Shown: piece after piece, positions 60,839 to 64,000 of the stretch
Position numbering within the stretch: the first letter of the stretch is position 1
How the letters are laid out: every line of letters begins with the position of its first letter
From: Victivallis vadensis
GTDB lineage: Bacteria > Verrucomicrobiota > Lentisphaeria > Victivallales > Victivallaceae
NCBI RefSeq assembly: GCF_003096415.1
Contig: NZ_QEKH01000017.1
Coordinates: forward strand, 1-64,000
Reading direction: 5' to 3'
DNA length: 64,000 nt
Position numbers and translations under genes: made by a program
The notes under the pieces: generated by a model
Seen by the model: only the letters and a program-made list of their open reading frames with translations
The model's database searches: none
Told to the model about the DNA's origin: nothing

Positions 60839-61918
60839 ATGACGAAACAGATCCGCGACATCGATTCCGCCGTGCTCGCCGAAGTGCGGCGCGGCACCGT
60901 GATCCCGGCCCAGCCGCTCGCGCTCGACTCCGAACGCCGCTTCTCGCCGCGCCACCAGCGCGCGCTGTGCCGCTACTACATCGACGCCGGAGCCGGCGGC
61001 ATTGCGGTCGGCGTCCACTCCACCCAGTTTGAAATCCGCAAGCCGGAGATCGGCCTCTTCGAGCCGGTGCTCCGTGAAACCGCCGGGTTCATCGACGAGT
61101 GGTGCGCGCGCACCGGACGCAGAATCCTGAAGGTCGCCGGCATCTGCGGCCGCACCGAACAGGCGCTTTGCGAAGCGAATTTCGCGATCGGCTGCGGCTA
61201 CGACGCCGGGCTGGTCAGCCTGAGCGCCTTCGCCGACGGCACCGTCGATGAGATGCTCGAACACTGCCGCGCCGTCGCCAAGGTATTGCCGGTCATCGGC
61301 TTCTACCTTCAGCCCGGCGTCGGCGGCCGCACACTGCCCTACGAATTCTGGCGGGAGTTCGCCGAAATCGACAATGTGCTTGCGATCAAGATGGCTCCGT
61401 TCAACCGCTACCAGACCTTCGACGTGGTGCGGGCGGTCGCCGAATCGGGGCGCGACATCACCCTCTACACCGGCAACGACGACAACATCATCGTCGATCT
61501 GCTGACCGAATACCGCATCCGGACCGCATCCGGCGAAAAGCGCATGCGGATCAAAGGCGGGCTGCTCGGCCACTGGTGCTGCTGGACGCGCCGCGCCGTG
61601 GAGCTGCTGCGGGAAATCCATCAACTGACCGGCTCCGGCTGCGGTTCGGTTCCGGCCGAACTGCTGAGCCGCAACGCCGCCGTCACCGACTGCAACGCCG
61701 CGTTTTTCGACCCGGCCCACGGTTTCGCGGGCTGCATTCCCGGCATTCACGAAGTGCTGCGCCGGCAGGGGCTTCTGCCCGGCATTCTCTGCCTGAACCC
61801 GGCGGAAACGCTCTCACCGGGGCAGGCACAGGAGATCAGCCGGGTGCACGACTCCTACCCGGCGCTGCACGACGACGACTTCGTCGCCGCCAACCTTGAA
61901 AAGTGGCTGGCCGACTGA
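60839..61918 (+). CDS. dihydrodipicolinate synthase-family aldolase
   Basis: 359 aa. DapA-type TIM barrel with YIDAGAGGIAVGVHSTQFEI, a Tyr in IGFYLQPGVGG (about 155) and the Schiff-base Lys in LAIKMAPFNR (about 183), then LYTGNDDNIIVDLL. It is longer than DapA and has a C-terminal extension of ~60 residues. Likely cleaves a keto-deoxy sugar acid to pyruvate plus an aldehyde, in line with the epimerase before it and the lyase operon opposite. Substrate is inference. Confidence 0.8.
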   Translation: MTKQIRDIDSAVLAEVRRGTVIPAQPLALDSERRFSPRHQRALCRYYIDAGAGGIAVGVHSTQFEIRKPEIGLFEPVLRETAGFIDEWCARTGRRILKVAGICGRTEQALCEANFAIGCGYDAGLVSLSAFADGTVDEMLEHCRAVAKVLPVIGFYLQPGVGGRTLPYEFWREFAEIDNVLAIKMAPFNRYQTFDVVRAVAESGRDITLYTGNDDNIIVDLLTEYRIRTASGEKRMRIKGGLLGHWCCWTRRAVELLREIHQLTGSGCGSVPAELLSRNAAVTDCNAAFFDPAHGFAGCIPGIHEVLRRQGLLPGILCLNPAETLSPGQAQEISRVHDSYPALHDDDFVAANLEKWLAD

Positions 61919-62012
61919 TATATTGAACTTGCGCCCCGCTCCCGGACCGCATCGGGGGAAGAGGCGGTTGAACAACCGGGCCATTCGCAAATTTACAACA
62001 GGATACGACATC

Positions 62013-62606
62013 ATGCAGCAGCGAGCCGTCAAAACCCGGCAGCAGATTCTGGAGAGCGCCGTCCGCGTCTTTGCGGAAAAGGGCTTCTCCGGCGCCACCG
62101 TCGACGAAATCGCCGAAGCCGCCGCAGTCAACAAGCAGCGGATCTACGCTTATTTCGGTTCCAAGCAGGGGCTTTTCGAGGCCGCGCTGCTGGCCTGCTT
62201 CAGCGAAGTCGAGCTTTTTTCACGCAAGATGCTCAAGGAGATCGCCGACTCCCCGCAGCGCATGACCGAACTTCTGCTCGGCGGTTTCTTCGCCGCCCAC
62301 CGGCGCAATCCCCGCTTCTGGCGGCTGCTCTCGTGGGCCAACCTCGAAGGAGTCAGCGACCTTTCGCCGCTCGACCGCGCCCGCAGCGGGGACAACGCCG
62401 AAATCCGGCGGCTTTTCGACGCCGCCGTCGCCGCCGGGCAGATCCGGCCGGTTGATTTCCACACCTATCTCTTTACGCTGCTGGCGGTTTCGTACTTCTA
62501 CTTCTCCAACCGCAAAACGCTGATCCACACCCTCGGCGGCGAACTTTTCTCCGATGGCGACGGCGGACGGCTCTGCGAACAGCTCGGAAACGTATTCCAG
62601 CCATGA
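62013..62606 (+). CDS. TetR family transcriptional regulator
   Basis: 197 aa. N-terminal helix-turn-helix (RQQILESAVRVFAEKGFSGA, DEIAEAAAVNKQRIYAYFGS), then an all-helical ligand domain (TetR_C type, FFAAHRRNPRFWRLLSWANL). AGGA stands 10 bases before the ATG at 62013. The stop overlaps the serine dehydratase start by ATGA, so the two are co-translated. Probably represses its own operon. Confidence 0.87.
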   Translation: MQQRAVKTRQQILESAVRVFAEKGFSGATVDEIAEAAAVNKQRIYAYFGSKQGLFEAALLACFSEVELFSRKMLKEIADSPQRMTELLLGGFFAAHRRNPRFWRLLSWANLEGVSDLSPLDRARSGDNAEIRRLFDAAVAAGQIRPVDFHTYLFTLLAVSYFYFSNRKTLIHTLGGELFSDGDGGRLCEQLGNVFQP

Positions 62607-63964
62607 ACTGCATCAGCACCAGCGTATTCGACATCTACAAGGTCGGCCCCGGCCCCTCCAGTTCGCACACCATCGGCCCGATGCGCGCGGCGAATGACTT
62701 TCTAAAGCGCCTCCCCGGCAGGCTTCCGGCGGAGGCTTCCGGGCGGATCGAGGCGGAACTTTTCGGCTCGCTCGCGCTGACGGGGCGCGGGCACGGCACC
62801 GACCGCGCCGTCGCCGCCGGACTGCTCGGCGAACGGCCGGAAAACTGCGACATCGACCGGCTCGCGGCACTGCTGCGCGATCCCGGTCAGGAGTATTACG
62901 TGCCGGCGGAATGCGGCGACATCCGCTTTTCGGCGGCTTCCATCCGGTTCATCCCGGACCGGTCGGAATTTCCGTTCAGCAACACACTGCGTTTCCGGCT
63001 GCTGAACCAAGACGGCGCCGAGCTGTTCCATGAAGTTTACTACTCCATCGGCGGCGGCTTCATCCGCCGCGCGGGAGAGGAACAGCCGCCGGCGCCGGAC
63101 GTGCCGTACCGCTACCGGGATTTCCACTCCTTCCGGCGGCTGATGGAGAAATACCGTCTCACACCGGTCGAACTTCTGACCGCCAATGAATCCGCCCTGA
63201 CCGGCAAAACGGAAGTGGAGATCCGGCGGGAGCTGCGCGGCATCCTCAACCGCATGGGCGACGCCGTCCGGTGCGGCCTCGAAACCACCGGCCTGCTTCC
63301 CGGCCCGATCCGGCTGGAGCGCCGCGCCCGCACCGTCCTCGAAGCGGCCCGCCGCCGCAGCCGCCCCGACGAGCAATCGTTGCTGCAGCTGGACGCTTTC
63401 AGCCTCGCCGCTGCCGAGGAGAACGCGGCGGGACATCTGGTCGTAACCGCCCCGACCTCCGGCTCCGCCGGATTGCTGCCGGGGGTGATCGAATACCTGC
63501 GCCGCAGCCGTCGGATCGGGGAAGAAACGCTGTGCGACGGCTTGCTGGTCGCCGCGCTGGTCGCCTTCGTCGCCCGCCACAATGCGAGCATTTCGGGAGC
63601 CGAAGTCGGCTGCCAGGGGGAGATCGGCGTCGCCTCCGCAATGGCGGCCGCATTGCTGGCGACGGTGAACGGAGAGGATTTCGACCGGATCGAATGCGCC
63701 GCCGAAATCGCACTCGAACATCACCTCGGCCTGAGCTGTGATCCGGTGGACGGCTACGTGCAGATTCCCTGCATCGAGCGCAACGCGGTCGGAGCGGTTA
63801 CCGCATGGAACGCATGGCTGCTCGCTTCAGCGGGCGACCCCGCCAAGCAGAAGGTGGGCTTCGACGAGGCGCTGGCGGCGATGTACCAGACCGGACGAAG
63901 CATGAACCCGGATTTCAAGGAGACCTCCCGGGGAGGACTGGCAGCCTGTACGCTCTGCTGCTGA
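62603..63964 (+). CDS. sdaA: L-serine ammonia-lyase, iron-sulfur type, single chain
   Basis: 453 aa, complete. The N-terminal beta-domain has KVGPGPSSSHTIGPMRAA; the alpha-domain has TAPTSGSAGLLPGVIEYL and Cys ligands in GCQGEIGVA, LSCDPVDG and IPCIERNA that hold a [4Fe-4S] cluster. It ends GGLAACTLCC. Converts L-serine to pyruvate and ammonia in the cytoplasm. It is oxygen-sensitive in other organisms, in line with an anaerobic gut bacterium. Coupled to TetR. Confidence 0.93.
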   Translation: MNCISTSVFDIYKVGPGPSSSHTIGPMRAANDFLKRLPGRLPAEASGRIEAELFGSLALTGRGHGTDRAVAAGLLGERPENCDIDRLAALLRDPGQEYYVPAECGDIRFSAASIRFIPDRSEFPFSNTLRFRLLNQDGAELFHEVYYSIGGGFIRRAGEEQPPAPDVPYRYRDFHSFRRLMEKYRLTPVELLTANESALTGKTEVEIRRELRGILNRMGDAVRCGLETTGLLPGPIRLERRARTVLEAARRRSRPDEQSLLQLDAFSLAAAEENAAGHLVVTAPTSGSAGLLPGVIEYLRRSRRIGEETLCDGLLVAALVAFVARHNASISGAEVGCQGEIGVASAMAAALLATVNGEDFDRIECAAEIALEHHLGLSCDPVDGYVQIPCIERNAVGAVTAWNAWLLASAGDPAKQKVGFDEALAAMYQTGRSMNPDFKETSRGGLAACTLCC

Positions 63965-63965
63965 C

Positions 63966-63984
63966 CAGCGGCAAGGTGCCGCTG
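63966..63984. repeat. hairpin resembling a unit of the foldback element
   Basis: CAGCGGC/GCCGCTG around AAGGT, right after the sdaA stop. It parallels ACCGGC/GCCGGT around AAGGT at 950-966 and is followed by GCCGGGTAC, where the other has GCCGAATAC. The window ends here, so a full copy cannot be checked. It could also serve as part of a terminator. Confidence 0.4.
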
Positions 63985-64000
63985 CCGGGTACGCGTTCCA

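Noticed and set aside
1-64000. tRNA, rRNA, integrase or prophage genes
   Set aside because: I found no cloverleaf with a CCA-compatible end, no ribosomal RNA motif and no phage or integrase protein in any frame.

Overview
The window is GC-rich bacterial DNA, densely packed with carbohydrate-degradation genes. It has five copies of a pseudopilin gene type (prepilin N-terminus plus an H-x9-DG-like C-terminus), each placed beside glycoside hydrolases, lyases, sugar/acid symporters or AraC/GntR regulators. That combination is typical of Lentisphaerota and Planctomycetota, and a Victivallis-like gut Lentisphaerota is the best guess. This is inference; there is no rRNA gene in the window to confirm it.

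Layout. 1-1835: a small ORF, an orphan promoter/terminator pair and an ~840 bp foldback repeat. 1836-17097 (minus): GH31 glycosidase, AraC regulator, a very large GH2-like protein, a LamG-domain protein, two pseudopilins, a 1190-aa clan GH-A-like hydrolase with a CBM9-like tail, and a GH63/GH37-like hydrolase. 17229-19038: two convergent AraC regulators. 19233-23842 (plus operon): DapA/NanA-type lyase, pseudopilin, secreted sialidase-like propeller, sodium:solute symporter. 23909-24069: a MITE-like element. 24264-30163 (plus operon): GntR-LacI regulator, pseudopilin, GH-A-like hydrolase, FAD oxidoreductase. 30531-34260: an AT-richer island with a repeat-bearing lipoprotein, two TM2-domain proteins, a UDG-like protein and two copies of a hairpin-rich RNA-like element. 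34408-39582: two Gfo/Idh/MocA oxidoreductases, a hexapeptide acetyltransferase and a heparinase-type lyase. 39671-50759: an ion/osmotic-stress region with a methyltransferase, CsoR, a P1B metal ATPase, a glycine-betaine ABC transporter (opu), kdpFABC with an extra 27-aa membrane peptide, and a 22-aa lipopeptide gene. 50776-63964: Eis-like acetyltransferase, a heparinase/pseudopilin/symporter/regulator operon, then epimerase, DapA-like lyase, TetR and L-serine dehydratase.

How it works together. The saccharide operons repeat one plan: a dedicated regulator, one pseudopilin, one or more large exported hydrolases or lyases, an importer or cytoplasmic enzyme. No type II secretion core or prepilin peptidase lies in the window, so the pseudopilins must use machinery encoded elsewhere. 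Several regulators have inverted repeats over their own promoters, which suggests autoregulation.

Most notable points: the pseudopilin-hydrolase cassettes, the duplicated RNA-like element around a UDG-like gene, the foldback element, a circularly permuted betaine-binding protein, a lipoprotein precursor whose mature part would be only three cysteines, and twin palindromic operators spaced 95 bp apart. All functional statements rest on reading motifs by eye; no database search was possible.
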